This document shows, piece by piece, positions 54,763 to 64,000 of a DNA stretch of 64,000 nt; positions within the stretch are counted from its first letter, which is position 1; each line of letters begins with the position of its first letter. A program made the translations under genes and the position numbers. Under the pieces are notes generated by a model that searched no databases, was not told where the DNA came from, and was given only the letters and a program-made list of their open reading frames with translations. Location of the stretch: positions 2,058,939 to 2,122,938 of the forward strand of contig PCDI01000001.1 of assembly GCA_002778195.1 (NCBI GenBank), written 5' to 3'. This DNA comes from Raffaelea ambrosiae. Its lineage: Eukaryota > Ascomycota > Sordariomycetes > Ophiostomatales > Ophiostomataceae.

Positions 54763-55614
54763 ATGCCTCACTATCACTTGCCACCGCCACAGCCAACGGC
54801 CTCCCGCTCCAGGGGCCGACTACAATGGACACCAGCCATGGAGACAGAAAAGCCCATGGACCAAGAAGCACCATGGCCCACACCTGCCTTTGGTCGAAGG
54901 TCACAATCCCTTGCCGGCAGGGTGAACAATGACCTGTCTGCAGTCAATCCGCGCGACTTCCTTCTACCCTCGACTAGCACCGTGAATTTACCAAAGGCGA
55001 CCACCACAGCAGAGGACCGCATCGACGCGTACATCCATGCTCGGCAAGTTGGCGCCATCGTCGGCATTGTGGCCTTTTCGCTCATCATGGTCTTGACTAG
55101 CATTTCCGTCATTGTCAAGCGGCGCAGACTGTCCAAGAACAAGGCCGACGGCGGAGGTGGATCGCCGCAGGGGGACACCGGTTTCAAGTACTGGTGGATG
55201 TTTGGTATCCTTGGCTATTTCTTCTTGCGAAAGAAGGGCGGTTCCGCCAAGACCGAGGAGAGCGCCTCGTCCTTCAAGGGCCCCGTCTCCTCTGTCACCC
55301 CTGTCGGCGGCTCGTCCGACCAGGCGGCGGAACACCTGCTGGGACGCGACGGCAGCGGTGCCGCCGGAGGCAACCCGACTTCGTCGCAGGACCCGCCGGT
55401 CGGCTGGGGCCTGCAAGCCGGCGAGGAATACCACCCGCTGCGAGACCAGAGTCGCCAGGCAGAATCGTCGTCGTTTGCACCACCACAGGGAGCCCCGGTC
55501 CCGTATGACTCCAGCGTGTATGACGGAAGCCAGTATGACCCGCCCGTCGTGCGGGCGCCTCCGCCACAATACGATCCCGAAGTCACACCGGGGCCGCTGC
55601 GTGTGGCACACTGA
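54763..55614 (+). CDS. Single-pass membrane protein of unknown function
   Basis: One exon, 283 residues. A hydrophilic N-terminal part precedes a clear membrane span (QVGAIVGIVAFSLIMVLTSI, about residues 94-118), followed by a basic stop-transfer stretch KRRRLSKNK and a second hydrophobic patch YWWMFGILGYFFL. The C-terminal 120 residues are Ser/Gly/Pro-rich with Tyr-Asp motifs (VPYDSSVYDGSQYDPP). This is a layout seen in fungal membrane proteins with a disordered cytoplasmic tail. No signal peptide is obvious, and a downstream Met26 (METEKPMD) is an alternative start. The family is not recognised. Confidence 0.6.
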   Translation: MPHYHLPPPQPTASRSRGRLQWTPAMETEKPMDQEAPWPTPAFGRRSQSLAGRVNNDLSAVNPRDFLLPSTSTVNLPKATTTAEDRIDAYIHARQVGAIVGIVAFSLIMVLTSISVIVKRRRLSKNKADGGGGSPQGDTGFKYWWMFGILGYFFLRKKGGSAKTEESASSFKGPVSSVTPVGGSSDQAAEHLLGRDGSGAAGGNPTSSQDPPVGWGLQAGEEYHPLRDQSRQAESSSFAPPQGAPVPYDSSVYDGSQYDPPVVRAPPPQYDPEVTPGPLRVAH

Positions 55615-55903
55615 CAGCGGAGGCGGCAGCGAGAAGTTTTAAGTAGGGAAATCTTAACTAGCCTCCCTCAGAGCGGGGTAGTTCTAACGTTCTAACCCTT
55701 AAAATCCATACAATTTTGCAGAGGACTTTCTTCCTGTCCCCCACCCACGTGATTGATCCACACTACTTCGCACTAGTCTCTCCTTCTTGCTGCATCGACC
55801 ATCTTCCTTGATGTACACACTCCTAGTTTTCGTCTGGAGTCCTCTCTTCTTCTCCCCTCCTCTCCTTTGTGCCGCTCAAAGTACGAAATTTCGTGCTTCA
55901 AAG

Positions 55904-56425
55904 ATGGTATCTAGCATAATTTCCAAAGGCCGGAAGTCGGAGCGAAATCCGGATGCGAAATCAAAGCACCAAGATGGAAAACACAAGAAAGACATAACAA
56001 CGATCTACTTGACGATATATATTTTCCGGGGTGCGCCTGACTTCTATTATAAACGGCACGTCCTGCTGTACTTTACATCGCCGGACAACCGAGACTTCCA
56101 CGAGACTATTCACATTCAGCGTGACGACGAAACCCGCCCTTGGAAGGTGGACCGACTGCATATGGAGATTAACTGGGCACTGTCTGTTACCTACAGTAGC
56201 CACGTTAATGCCGGGGCTGTACAGGTCACCAGCGGCCAAGAGATGGTGCCAGTGGACATTATGGCGTCTACTTCAGTGGAAAACCGAGACGAGGAATGGA
56301 ACTGTCAACATTTTTTATTGGAGGGACTTTCACAACTAGTCCTTCAGGGCTTTCAGACCCAAGAGTGGTATAATTGGGTAGAAGATGAGCTGATGAACAA
56401 ATTGCTCGAAGGGAGTCTTGGCTGA
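55904..56425 (+). CDS. Conserved small fungal protein of unknown function
   Basis: One exon, 173 residues starting MVSSIISKGRKSERN. After a basic N-terminus come YLTIYIFRGAPDFYYKRHV, YFTSPDNRDFHETIHIQRDD, ENRDEEWNCQHFLLEGL and EWYNWVEDELMNKLLEG. These aromatic, regularly spaced segments look like a compact domain and resemble an uncharacterised fungal family that I cannot name. The His-Glu in FHETIH and the NCQHFL segment are candidate functional residues only. An upstream in-frame ATG at 55811 would add a hydrophobic leader (TLLVFVWSPLFFSPPLL); the 55904 start is preferred because the leader is pyrimidine-rich like a 5' UTR, but a secreted form cannot be excluded. Confidence 0.6.
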   Translation: MVSSIISKGRKSERNPDAKSKHQDGKHKKDITTIYLTIYIFRGAPDFYYKRHVLLYFTSPDNRDFHETIHIQRDDETRPWKVDRLHMEINWALSVTYSSHVNAGAVQVTSGQEMVPVDIMASTSVENRDEEWNCQHFLLEGLSQLVLQGFQTQEWYNWVEDELMNKLLEGSLG

Positions 56426-56455
56426 TCTTTATATTTTGTAACCCGTGTCTATTCG

Positions 56456-57667
56456 TCACGAAAGGCTCAGAATGAAACCAACAAGGATGTACTCAAGATC
56501 ATAGCGTCGAGAAAAGAGAGACGGCACATGAGAGCCGAGCGTCTCCCAGTCATTGTTGTCCATGCCGCGGAGGGTGAATACGTACTCCCAGTACGCGGGG
56601 TACCAGCCGGCAAACTCCCAGTCGAGGAGGGCCACGATGCGGCCGTCGCGCACGATCACGTTGCGCGCGGCCAGGTCGCCGTGCGTGAAGACGATGGGGC
56701 AGTCCGAGGCGAGCTGCGTCGTGATCTGGTGCCAGTACATGGACTGGGCCTGCACGCGCTTCGACGGCCGCACCAGCCAGGCATGAAACGCCGACAGGCT
56801 GTCAAAGGGGCTGCTGCTGCCGCGCATCAGCGTGCATGGCACCAGCACGCCCTGGCCGTCGAGGCGACCAATCCGCTTCTTGTCGTCGCCCGCACCGACG
56901 CCCGCACCGACGAGGCCCTGCAGCTGCGCAATGTAGTCGCGCAGCTGCGCCAGCACGCCCGCCCGCTGCGCGGCCGTCAGCACGGGCCACGCCTGCTGCA
57001 GCGTCTGGCCTTCGACGTACTCCATCGTCACGCGGTCCCAGGAGCTCTCGACGACGGCCGGCACGGGGATGGTCGTGTGCGCGCGCACAAAACGCAGGGC
57101 CACCGCCTCGTTGGGCTCGTCCCGCCAGCCGCTCATGCCGTCTGTACTCGTCGTGTACTTGGTCACGACGCAGGCGCCGCTTTCGCCGTATTGGTGTCGC
57201 ACGACGACGCGCTTGTTGCAGCGGTAGATGCATTCGCCCTCGGGGTATGGCGCCGGCTGCCGTGGCGGAGGGGGGTTGCCGGCAAACAAGGCCTGTCGGC
57301 GGTCGTTCTGCATCTTCTCCTGCAGGCGCCGGAGGCCGGCTGTTCGCGGCGGGGGCGCGGCCGGTTGTGGCGGTCCTGCAGCAGCGGCAGCCTGCACTTT
57401 TCTGCCTATGTCCGCGTGGCGATCGAGGAAGGCTTCGAGCAAGTCGTCGGTATGGTCCGGCGCCGCCGCCTCGTTGTATCTTCCCGGTCCCTCCGCAGCG
57501 CCGTCTCGGCGGTCTCTGTCGCGCGATAGAACAGACTCGACAAACCAGCGGAGCAGCTCTCTGCGCAGAACCGTACCAGACGAGTTCTCTTTTTCTATCC
57601 AGCTTGTGATCTCGCCTTCGTGCTCCTCGAGTAATCGCAATGAGTCGTTATTTGCCATGTGTGCCAT
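56456..57667 (-). CDS. Aminoglycoside phosphotransferase (APH)-type kinase
   Basis: One exon, 403 residues from MAHMANNDSLRLLEEH. A helical N-terminal extension of about 150 residues precedes the kinase fold: EAVALRFVRAHTTIPVPAVV (beta-4/beta-5 region), MEYVEGQTLQQAW (hinge), the catalytic loop THGDLAARNVIV with HGD at 329-331, and the metal-binding DWEFAGWYPAYWEY with Asp349. These mark the APH/choline-kinase-like superfamily common in fungi, phosphorylating small molecules or proteins; the substrate is unknown. The upstream sequence is a G18 run (57673-57690) directly before the start, which could cause length errors but lies outside the frame. The gene ends about 30 bases from the convergent small conserved gene. 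Confidence 0.88.
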   Translation of the reverse strand: MAHMANNDSLRLLEEHEGEITSWIEKENSSGTVLRRELLRWFVESVLSRDRDRRDGAAEGPGRYNEAAAPDHTDDLLEAFLDRHADIGRKVQAAAAAGPPQPAAPPPRTAGLRRLQEKMQNDRRQALFAGNPPPPRQPAPYPEGECIYRCNKRVVVRHQYGESGACVVTKYTTSTDGMSGWRDEPNEAVALRFVRAHTTIPVPAVVESSWDRVTMEYVEGQTLQQAWPVLTAAQRAGVLAQLRDYIAQLQGLVGAGVGAGDDKKRIGRLDGQGVLVPCTLMRGSSSPFDSLSAFHAWLVRPSKRVQAQSMYWHQITTQLASDCPIVFTHGDLAARNVIVRDGRIVALLDWEFAGWYPAYWEYVFTLRGMDNNDWETLGSHVPSLFSRRYDLEYILVGFILSLS

Positions 57668-58189
57668 GTTTTGGGGGGGGGGGGGGGGGGTTTGATGGAG
57701 CAAACTGTCAACATAACGAGTACCCCGCTGCAAGCCCCATTTATTCATATTAGTCAGGAATTTAGCTTTCCTGCAGTGTAGTTCGCGCGTAAAGTTAGGC
57801 TCATACAGGGCGCGCAAATAGCAATTACGGCGCGGGGCTAGGCTGCAGTATGCTCTGCACGAGGAGGATTATGGTGTCTTCAGGTTGCACCCGACCCGCT
57901 AAAGTCGCCGCTTGAAGTTCATGCCACCGGCGTTAATGGGAACGGAAAGTGCCATGGGAAATGCTTAGAACAACTGCTAACAAATTGAACGAGTCGTAAA
58001 ACAGCATAGCAAGAGGAAAGGGGACAAATATAAGACGACATCGAAAAAAAGAAAAGAAAGAGAGAAAGAAAGAAAGAAGGAGAGCCCGATTCTCCCTCAT
58101 CCACGACCCTTTTTTATTGCCGCCCTCTTCCAAAAGGCGTCCAGGGCTCAGCGTATACACTACCCGTAGTCCAAGACTCCATCCCCCGC
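57668..58189. other. Intergenic with homopolymer G18 and a GA-rich stretch
   Basis: A G18 run at 57673-57690 and a purine-rich microsatellite (AGAAAG repeats, 58041-58080). No gene. Confidence 0.6.
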
Positions 58190-59740
58190 TCAAGCCGCCG
58201 CTGTCAAGGGCTTGCGCGCCCACACGTAGTTGATGATGTAGTACGAGTGGAACTGGCCGGTGCGCAGCTCCTTGCGCATCTTGGCCACGTAGACCTTGAC
58301 CTCCTCGGCGGTCCAGCCCGCCAGCGTGGCGATGAGCATGGTCATGCCCTCAAAGTCCCGCTCCAGCGCAAACTGCAGGTACCGGCCGGCCTCGACGTAC
58401 TTGGGCTCGCCCGTGCGCCACGTGCCGATGGGCGCCTTCTCGGAAAAGACGCCAATGTCCTCGAAACCGGCGGCCTCGAGCCCCTGGCGCTGCACGTCGT
58501 CCTCCACGATGCGGAAGGTCCGGCCAATCTTCTTGCCGCCGTCGACAAACAGATGGGGCCAGCGGCACAGGGCGCTGTCCTCGGGCATGGAGCCGTCGTC
58601 GCAGTTGATGTACACGGACGGCTCGATCGTCTCGATGATGCCGCCCGGCTTGAGGGTGTTGTACGCCTCGCGGAACAGGGCCTTCCAGTCGGTGATGGTG
58701 CCGGTCATCCAGCGCATGTGGATAAAGTCAACCGAGCTGGGCTCGAACGTCCAGGGCTGGCAGCAGTCGTCGATTTGGCTACCGGCCGCGTGTCAGTAAG
58801 CCGTTGGCAAGTATAGCACAGCATACACCAACCACACACTTACAACTCCACATTCGGAGGCACCCAGGCCGGCTGGATGGGCGAAATATCGGTACCCACA
58901 ACCGACGCATTCGGGAAGGCGTCGGCAAAGTCACTGGAGTGCTGTCAGCAAGCAATGCAAGCTAAGATAGATGCCTAAGCAACTTCGCCTACATGGCCCA
59001 GATACCTAAGAGGTATGTAGTCAGTATGGAGTTTTCTACGGAGACAAATCCCTGTCCAGAGAGTGCTTACCGGTTCCGGTTCCAATGTCCACAACTTTCT
59101 GTTGGCGCCCGGTAATGTAAGCATGAAAACATGTTTGGCATGAACGTAGTCTTGGTCTTGCCCACCTGGATTTTCTCGGCGTCAACCGGTGCCTTGAAGA
59201 GTGCTCCGTCCAGCAAAATCAGCAGGAAATGGTGCCTCATCGTGTCAGCCATCGTCCGGTCATACTTGCATGGACTCGTTGGGATCTCGGCACAACAGCC
59301 AACAGCGTGGTACTTACATGATGTCGAGCAGCTCGTTCTGCGCCTCGTCGTTGGAGCCCCTGTCCAGTTGCCGTCAATCAAGCAGCTCTGTCATGGCCAG
59401 TGGGCCTTTCCACTCCTTCCAGATCCCCCACTCACCAATACTGCGCATCGAACCGGTCACTGTGGTACCGACGTCCGTTGATCACGCGGTACTGCTGGAT
59501 GCTGGAGCTGATCGAGTCTGTGGACTCCTGTGTTGTGCTGATGGCCGAGTCGCCATCAGTGTCGTCGTCGACCTCGTCGTCGGCTTCAACCGGCGCCGCC
59601 GGCGACTCGCTTGCAGCAGCCGCTGCGGGCGACGTCCCAGCCGGAGGGGGCGAAGCAGCAGCTGTGGCAGCGGCAGCTGGTGCGGGAGAGCCCACCGCTT
59701 CGGGTTTAGGACTCGCGGCTTCTTTAGTTTCCGAAGACAT
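58190..59740 (-). CDS. LaeA-like SAM-dependent methyltransferase
   Basis: Seven exons (59740-59436, 59359-59318, 59235-59166, 59098-59071, 59005-58993, 58933-58844, 58778-58190) give 378 residues. The N-terminus is an Ala/Pro-rich acidic region, followed by SSSIQQYRVINGRRYHS and SNDEAQNELLDIMHHF, the classic LaeA-family entry. The SAM site VDIGTGTGIWAIDFAD (about 141-157) is built from three exons, including a 13-base microexon coding for IWAI. TDISPIQPAWVPPNVEF, PSSVDFIHMRWM and LKPGGIIETIEPS follow as in LaeA and Llm proteins. LaeA is a nuclear regulator of secondary-metabolism clusters; many paralogues exist, so this need not be the true LaeA. All introns are GT-AG and restore frame. Confidence 0.9.
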
Positions 59741-60974
59741 GGCTGTGGCAAACTGTCGTTGCTTGGTTCCTAGTGAGGTTGTTGGTGGCGCGATATTTGC
59801 CCGCCAAAAGCAAAGAAAGCTGCGAACCGCCGCAAGATATCAGCAATGGCGGGGTAGCTGCATCCGTGCGATGCTCTTGGCCAATCAGAGCAACCAGCCC
59901 CTGGCAGAGCAACGAAGCGGAGGAATGGAGGCGCCTCGACTTCTGTTTTTTCTTGCTTTTCTTTGTCAGAGAGAGACGGATGTGTGCCCTTACGCGTTGC
60001 CTTTGTCCACATGCGGTATTCTTTCAGCCCAAGCACTAACACGGCAATGTTTCACGGCCAGTGGATAGCGGGTAGTGGATACTATCGTCAACCGTGGTGG
60101 CGTCCCACCTAAAACGGGAAACGAACTGGAAGATCGGCGGTGGCGGATGGTTGCGCGGGCCCATCGCCGCTGGAAACCTGGTTGGCAGCTGCAGTCAGCA
60201 CTCTACCCGGGAATATGCCGTGGACGGTGGTTGGATGGGGCCGATTGGCCAGCTGTTGAGCTGGGCTGCGAAAAGGAACACAAGACCCTTGTTCCGGTTT
60301 GCGGAGTTGCTAATAGCCAGTTGTTAATTACTGTTTCCCTGGCGTGGGCTTCGGTTCTCTCGGTCTAACAAGGGAGCGGTTCTCCATGAGATATCAGGCA
60401 TATCCGATATCCGAGCAGTCCAAAGGCTGTCTGATTTTATCAAACAGGTCGACGCCCGAGAACAAATTCTCTCTTGTTCTTTTCAATATGGCCGCGGATC
60501 TCGTGGCCATATTGCGAGCAATAACGAAAGCAATGACGCAACAGCCACTCCTAGTGGCTGTCATGAGAACTCCATCTTGGAAGACACAAGAAATGGGACA
60601 TGTTAGACACACCGGCCAGCTGGAGGAAGAGCAAGCTTCATATTATGCCGGCCAATACCGGCAGTTGAATTACTCACGCAGTGCTTCCCCGCAAGGTGCA
60701 TCTGTGACTGCCTGCGGGGAACCGACACACTAGCAGTCTCAACGGCCTCGGTTTTCGGGGGCGCAACGGCGTAGGGCAGTGTGATGGATGGCCCGGATAC
60801 ATTTCGAATCTTAGTCAGATAGTTGCTCGCTATATCTCCCGTCCAATGTATCAGCATTCCCCCGTTCAGCGGAGTTCCAAAAGCGGAGTCACTGTGCAAG
60901 TGACAACTATCACGACTAGCACATTTGACCGGACGCCCTTTGACTAGAAGACCAGAAGTTCAAAATCAGAAACA
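59741..60974. other. Intergenic between divergent methyltransferase and aldolase genes
   Basis: 1.2 kb with no recognised gene. A minus-strand frame at 60603-60899 (MLIHWTGDIASNYLTKIRN) has no motif and was not accepted. Both promoters should lie here. Confidence 0.5.
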
Positions 60975-61895
60975 ATGTCCGCCTCTACTGTGACGACGCA
61001 GACCGTGGCCCATGCGGCTACAAATCATACATCCACCATTCAGTACGACCGGCTGCACACCATCGACGCCGAGGCCGAGGTCGCGTCGCAGGGCGGAGTC
61101 AAAGTGGAGATGCAAAAGATCCCCATGCCGCCCGTCTTCAGCACCAAGCTTGAGGAGCGCGAGTACCTCAAGGGCCGCCTGACCCTCGCGTTCCGTCTCT
61201 TTGGCAAGTTCGGCTTCGACGAGGGCGTCGCTGGCCACATTACCCTCCGCGATCCTGTCCTGACGGACCACTTCTGGGTGAACCCGTTCGGCCGTGCGTT
61301 TAGTCTCATGCGCCGGTCGGATCTCATCCTCGTCAACAGCCGGGGCGAAGTCGTGGATGGCGGCCCCAACCGGCTGCTGAACCGCGCCGCGTACATGATT
61401 CACCATGCCGTGCACACGGCCCGCCCGGACGTCAACTGCGCGGCGCATGCGCACAGTATCTACGGACGGTCGTTCTGCTCGCTGGGCCGTCCCATCGACA
61501 TGATCTCGCAAGATGCCTGTGCGTTCTACAACGACCTGGCCGTGTACCGCCAGTTCAGGGGCGTGGTGCTGGCGGAGGAAGAAGGACGCAACATTGCCCA
61601 GGCCATGGGCACTGCCAAAGCATGCCTTCTCCAGAGCCATGGCCTGCTGACCGTTGGTGATACCATCGAGGCGGCCGTCTTCTGGTTCTGCTCGCTGGAG
61701 AAATGCTGCCACGCGCAGCTCATGGCCGAGGCCGCTGCGGCTGCCCACACTCCGGGAGGCAAGCCCATCAAGATTGACGAGGAGGACGCCGCGTTCACCT
61801 TCAAGAGTGTCGGCAGTGTGCGTGCTGGCTGGTTCAGTGGCTTGCCCATGTTTGATGTGATGATCGAAGAAATTGGTGACAAATATCTTGAGTAA
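60975..61895 (+). CDS. Class II aldolase/adducin-domain protein
   Basis: One exon, 306 residues from MSASTVTTQTVAHAATN. The domain spans about residues 60-270: FDEGVAGHITLRDP, HFWVNPFGRAFSLM, then the zinc ligands His158 and His160 in AAHAHSIYGRSF and His222 in LLQSHGLLTVG. Class II aldolases cleave sugar phosphates such as L-fuculose-1-phosphate; fungal homologues of this size are mostly uncharacterised and adducin itself is non-catalytic. The three His ligands are intact, so catalysis is plausible. Cytosolic by absence of signals. A dimeric barrel gene lies 200 bases downstream, convergent. Confidence 0.92.
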   Translation: MSASTVTTQTVAHAATNHTSTIQYDRLHTIDAEAEVASQGGVKVEMQKIPMPPVFSTKLEEREYLKGRLTLAFRLFGKFGFDEGVAGHITLRDPVLTDHFWVNPFGRAFSLMRRSDLILVNSRGEVVDGGPNRLLNRAAYMIHHAVHTARPDVNCAAHAHSIYGRSFCSLGRPIDMISQDACAFYNDLAVYRQFRGVVLAEEEGRNIAQAMGTAKACLLQSHGLLTVGDTIEAAVFWFCSLEKCCHAQLMAEAAAAAHTPGGKPIKIDEEDAAFTFKSVGSVRAGWFSGLPMFDVMIEEIGDKYLE

Positions 61896-62091
61896 CTAAG
61901 AGTAGCCACGAATCCAAACCCCAATATAGTATTCATGGGTCTGGAGCTTTCTCGCTAGAGAAAGACAGCTCTACACTGAGCTTACTTGTTTAGCGAGCAC
62001 TTCCTTCCCCGGCTCCCAGTTCAAAACAACGCCAATATTGGCAGCTTCCGGTGACATATTACACGATGGAAGACAGGGCAGTCCATCAAAT

Positions 62092-62578
62092 TCATTCATT
62101 GATATCAAGGACCTGCAATCCCTTCACCAGAAGCACTAGATTCTTGACCGCAGCCAAATGTGCTGGATCTGACTTGGCATAGTAATCTCGATGTGCAGCA
62201 CTTTCGAAGACGGAGATGATCATGTGAGTGTAGCCATTCTAAAGGTGTGTCATCGTCAGCCCATGATAAAAACAGCCATCATTCGAAATTTTAAATTTTT
62301 ATCAAAAAAAAAGCTACAAGGCATGTATGCACATACCTGGAATCCTTCGATCGAGTTGTCCACCCCGGCCGTGACAGACTTGATATATGGGGCCTTGGTG
62401 TCAGGATGGATACACTTGTCTTTCAGCGCTTTCAGCTGCACCATCATCTGCACCCTGTTAGCGATGATTCAGAAAGCATTATGCGGCAGGACACTGCCAA
62501 GCGCACCTCGTCGATCTTCTGGTCGCCAATGTCTGGCTTGAACTGAAGCTGAACGACATGGATGATTCCGCCCATCAT
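62092..62578 (-). CDS. Stress-responsive A/B barrel (Dabb) domain protein
   Basis: Three exons (62578-62507, 62447-62337, 62238-62092) give 109 residues: MMGGIIHVVQLQFKPDIG, then MMVQLKALKDKCIHPDTKAP, then VTAGVDNSIEGFQ joined to NGYTHMIISVFESAAHRDYY and AKSDPAHLAAVKNLV. This is the compact ferredoxin-like Dabb fold, in which the first strand IHVVQLQF and the ligand His of YxxHP-type loops are typical. Members act as small dimeric enzymes or stress proteins, and some are cyclases in polyketide pathways. The second exon acceptor was set at GTGCAG because it alone keeps the frame. A doubled ATG at the start leaves one residue uncertain. The gene is too fragmented for a simple open-frame scan. 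Confidence 0.88.
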
Positions 62579-63018
62579 GTAGAGTTGCAATTGGTCACAC
62601 GGTTGTCTTTTTTGTGTTCGCGCAGCAAGTGACGATGAGGGTGAGTAGTTGGATTGCCCGACGTGAAAGTTCCCCGTGCTCTTTATTAGGCCGGGCTGCT
62701 CGGGAGTATCTCGAGACCTAATAGATTTTCAGGGCTTTCCGTCGAATGTTCTTTTAGGATCTAGTGTTTCTTGGTATTGCCATAGGGTACACCAAAACCA
62801 GCCCTGGCGCTGGTCGCAAGGTCTGCAGAAACTAGAGTCTCCTGATGGTGACCCACTCCTGGGGGCTACGTCGGCCCGTATTGATAGCCCCGGGGAAAAC
62901 ACCGAAGGCGGGGCGATTGTAAGTAACCAACCCTTATGCTTCCTCTGCGAAATCGGGACCCCCCCTTTTTCGCGGACCCAGAATCGAACGCCACGGTATC
63001 TCGTATCTCATCTGCACC
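62579..63018. other. Intergenic between divergent Dabb and reductase genes
   Basis: 440 bases separating divergent starts, holding both promoters. No coding motif. Confidence 0.5.
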
Positions 63019-64000
63019 ATGACTAGCAAAGGTTCTGTCTTTCTTCTCGGCCCCGGCTTCATCGGGCACCAGGTCCTTAACGAGCTCCTCCGCGAAGGAT
63101 ACCAAGTAACTGCCTTGGTTCGGAGAGAAGAGGCACGGGCAAGCCTGGAGAAGGTCGGATGCAAGACCGTGCTCGGTACGCTGGACGATGACGGCATTAT
63201 TCGCAAATCTGCCGCCGCGGCCGACATTGTGATCCATGCCGCGACCGCAGACCATCTGCCATCCGCAGTGTCGGTGCTGGACGGAGTGGCCGCCCGTGCT
63301 GAGAGCGGAAAGAGTAGCATCTACATCCACACCAGCGGCTGCAGTGCCATCGTCGACAATGCCGGCGGCGTGTCTATCAGTGACAAGATCTTCGAGGACG
63401 ACAAGCCCGAAACGATCGACAGCATTGCGGACAATGCGCCCCACCGCTCCATCGATCTGGCTATTATGCAGCGCCGCAAAGAACTCGGCACCAAAGCGAA
63501 GATCTCCATTGTGCTCCCCCCCGTCATCTACGGCGTGGGCTCAGAGAACCGGCTGTCGATCCAGCTCCCGACGCTGACTCGGTTTGCTATCAAGCACGGC
63601 TATGCGGGTTACGTCGGGGGAGGCAATGCAGTTTGGGGCCATGTTCACGTGTCTGATTTAGCACGGGGATACGTTCAAATCCTGCATTACATGGAATCAG
63701 AGTCGGCAGACAAGGTGCTTGTGAATCCGTATTTCTTCGTGGAAAACGGCGATGAGTATTCGTGGAAGAGATGTGCAGACGAGATTGGAAAGGCACTGTA
63801 CAAAGCTGGCAAGGTCAGCGACCCCAGTCCCAAGCAAATCCCCATCAATCTCTACAGCGACATCTTTGGAGAGTGGTCTGAATCGGTGGTCGGCTGCAAT
63901 GCAAGGAATCGTGCCAACCGATTACGTGCCCTTGGCTGGAAGCCCCGGGAGAAGTCGGCCTTCGAGTCTCTTGTGTCGGATGAACTGCCAATCATCCTGG
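63019..64000 (+). CDS. NAD(P)-dependent epimerase/reductase, partial at right edge
   Basis: The open frame starts MTSKGSVFLLGPGFIG and stays open to the last base (about 327 codons), so the C-terminus is missing. The N-terminal Rossmann motif is GPGFIGHQV, followed by GYQVTALVRREE (NADP-type Arg after beta-2), DIVIHAATADHL, IYIHTSGCSAIV, ISIVLPPVIYGVG, and GHVHVSDLARGYV. This matches extended SDR/NmrA-like reductases. The usual YxxxK is not clear (RSIDLAIMQRRKE stands at that place), so the protein may be a non-catalytic or atypical member. No intron is needed in the visible part. Confidence 0.85.
   Translation, partial: MTSKGSVFLLGPGFIGHQVLNELLREGYQVTALVRREEARASLEKVGCKTVLGTLDDDGIIRKSAAAADIVIHAATADHLPSAVSVLDGVAARAESGKSSIYIHTSGCSAIVDNAGGVSISDKIFEDDKPETIDSIADNAPHRSIDLAIMQRRKELGTKAKISIVLPPVIYGVGSENRLSIQLPTLTRFAIKHGYAGYVGGGNAVWGHVHVSDLARGYVQILHYMESESADKVLVNPYFFVENGDEYSWKRCADEIGKALYKAGKVSDPSPKQIPINLYSDIFGEWSESVVGCNARNRANRLRALGWKPREKSAFESLVSDELPIIL

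Noticed and set aside
60603..60899. A small minus-strand gene between methyltransferase and aldolase
   Set aside because: No motif, no clear splice sites and no codon pattern like neighbouring genes.
62976..62995. A tRNA-like GAATCGAAC word on the plus strand
   Set aside because: No acceptor stem, anticodon arm or D arm can be formed around it.

Overview
The window looks like nuclear DNA of a filamentous ascomycete, most likely a Sordariomycete. Protein genes are interrupted by short GT-AG introns (mostly 50 to 130 bases), coding exons are GC-rich, homopolymer tracts are common between genes, and the protein families are typically fungal (Zn2Cys6 regulator, LaeA-like methyltransferase, HAM1-like protein, CFEM/GPI cell-wall protein, ACS-type MFS carriers, a Ty3/gypsy element with CpA-to-TpA stop codons). 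I cannot name a species from the sequence. All spliced models are hand-made from reading frame continuity and splice consensus.

Layout. 1-0.25 kb: a NACHT-type P-loop fragment running off the left edge. 1.4-14.5 kb: a metabolic region with a short-chain dehydrogenase, a divergent LrgA-LrgB membrane protein, an FAD monooxygenase, a decayed MFS transporter, a HAM1-like lipid-binding-type protein and a ketopantoate reductase family enzyme. 15.4-17.0 kb: a secreted conserved fungal protein. 17.2-21.8 kb: a repeat island with an ACS transporter relic, a truncated Ty3/gypsy pol on the minus strand and a 366-base inverted-repeat element carrying telomere-like CCCTAA-type units. 21.8-26.2 kb: a gamma-glutamylcyclotransferase-like gene and a long CFEM/Ser-Gly-rich GPI-type wall protein split by a 569-base assembly gap. 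26.2-30.9 kb: gene-poor sequence with eroded coding-like stretches.

31-39 kb: an FSH1 serine hydrolase, a ruined cellobiose-dehydrogenase-like GMC oxidoreductase and a large membrane-anchored amidohydrolase. 39.3-53.9 kb: the most coherent neighbourhood. It holds an ABCC transporter, a divergent Zn2Cys6 regulator, an isopenicillin-N-acyltransferase-like (C45) enzyme, an ACS-type MFS carrier, an alpha/beta hydrolase pseudogene and an S66 (LD-carboxypeptidase/MccF-type) peptidase. Together with the nearby amidohydrolase this could be an import, amide-processing and efflux locus for an amide or peptide-like compound; that is inference from content and order only.

54-64 kb: a single-pass membrane protein, a conserved small fungal protein, an APH-type kinase, a LaeA-like methyltransferase with a 13-base microexon, a class II aldolase/adducin protein, a small stress-responsive A/B-barrel protein and, at the right edge, a partial NAD(P)-binding reductase. 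No rRNA, tRNA or CRISPR was seen. At least four genes in the window are visibly decayed (MFS, ACS, GMC, alpha/beta hydrolase).
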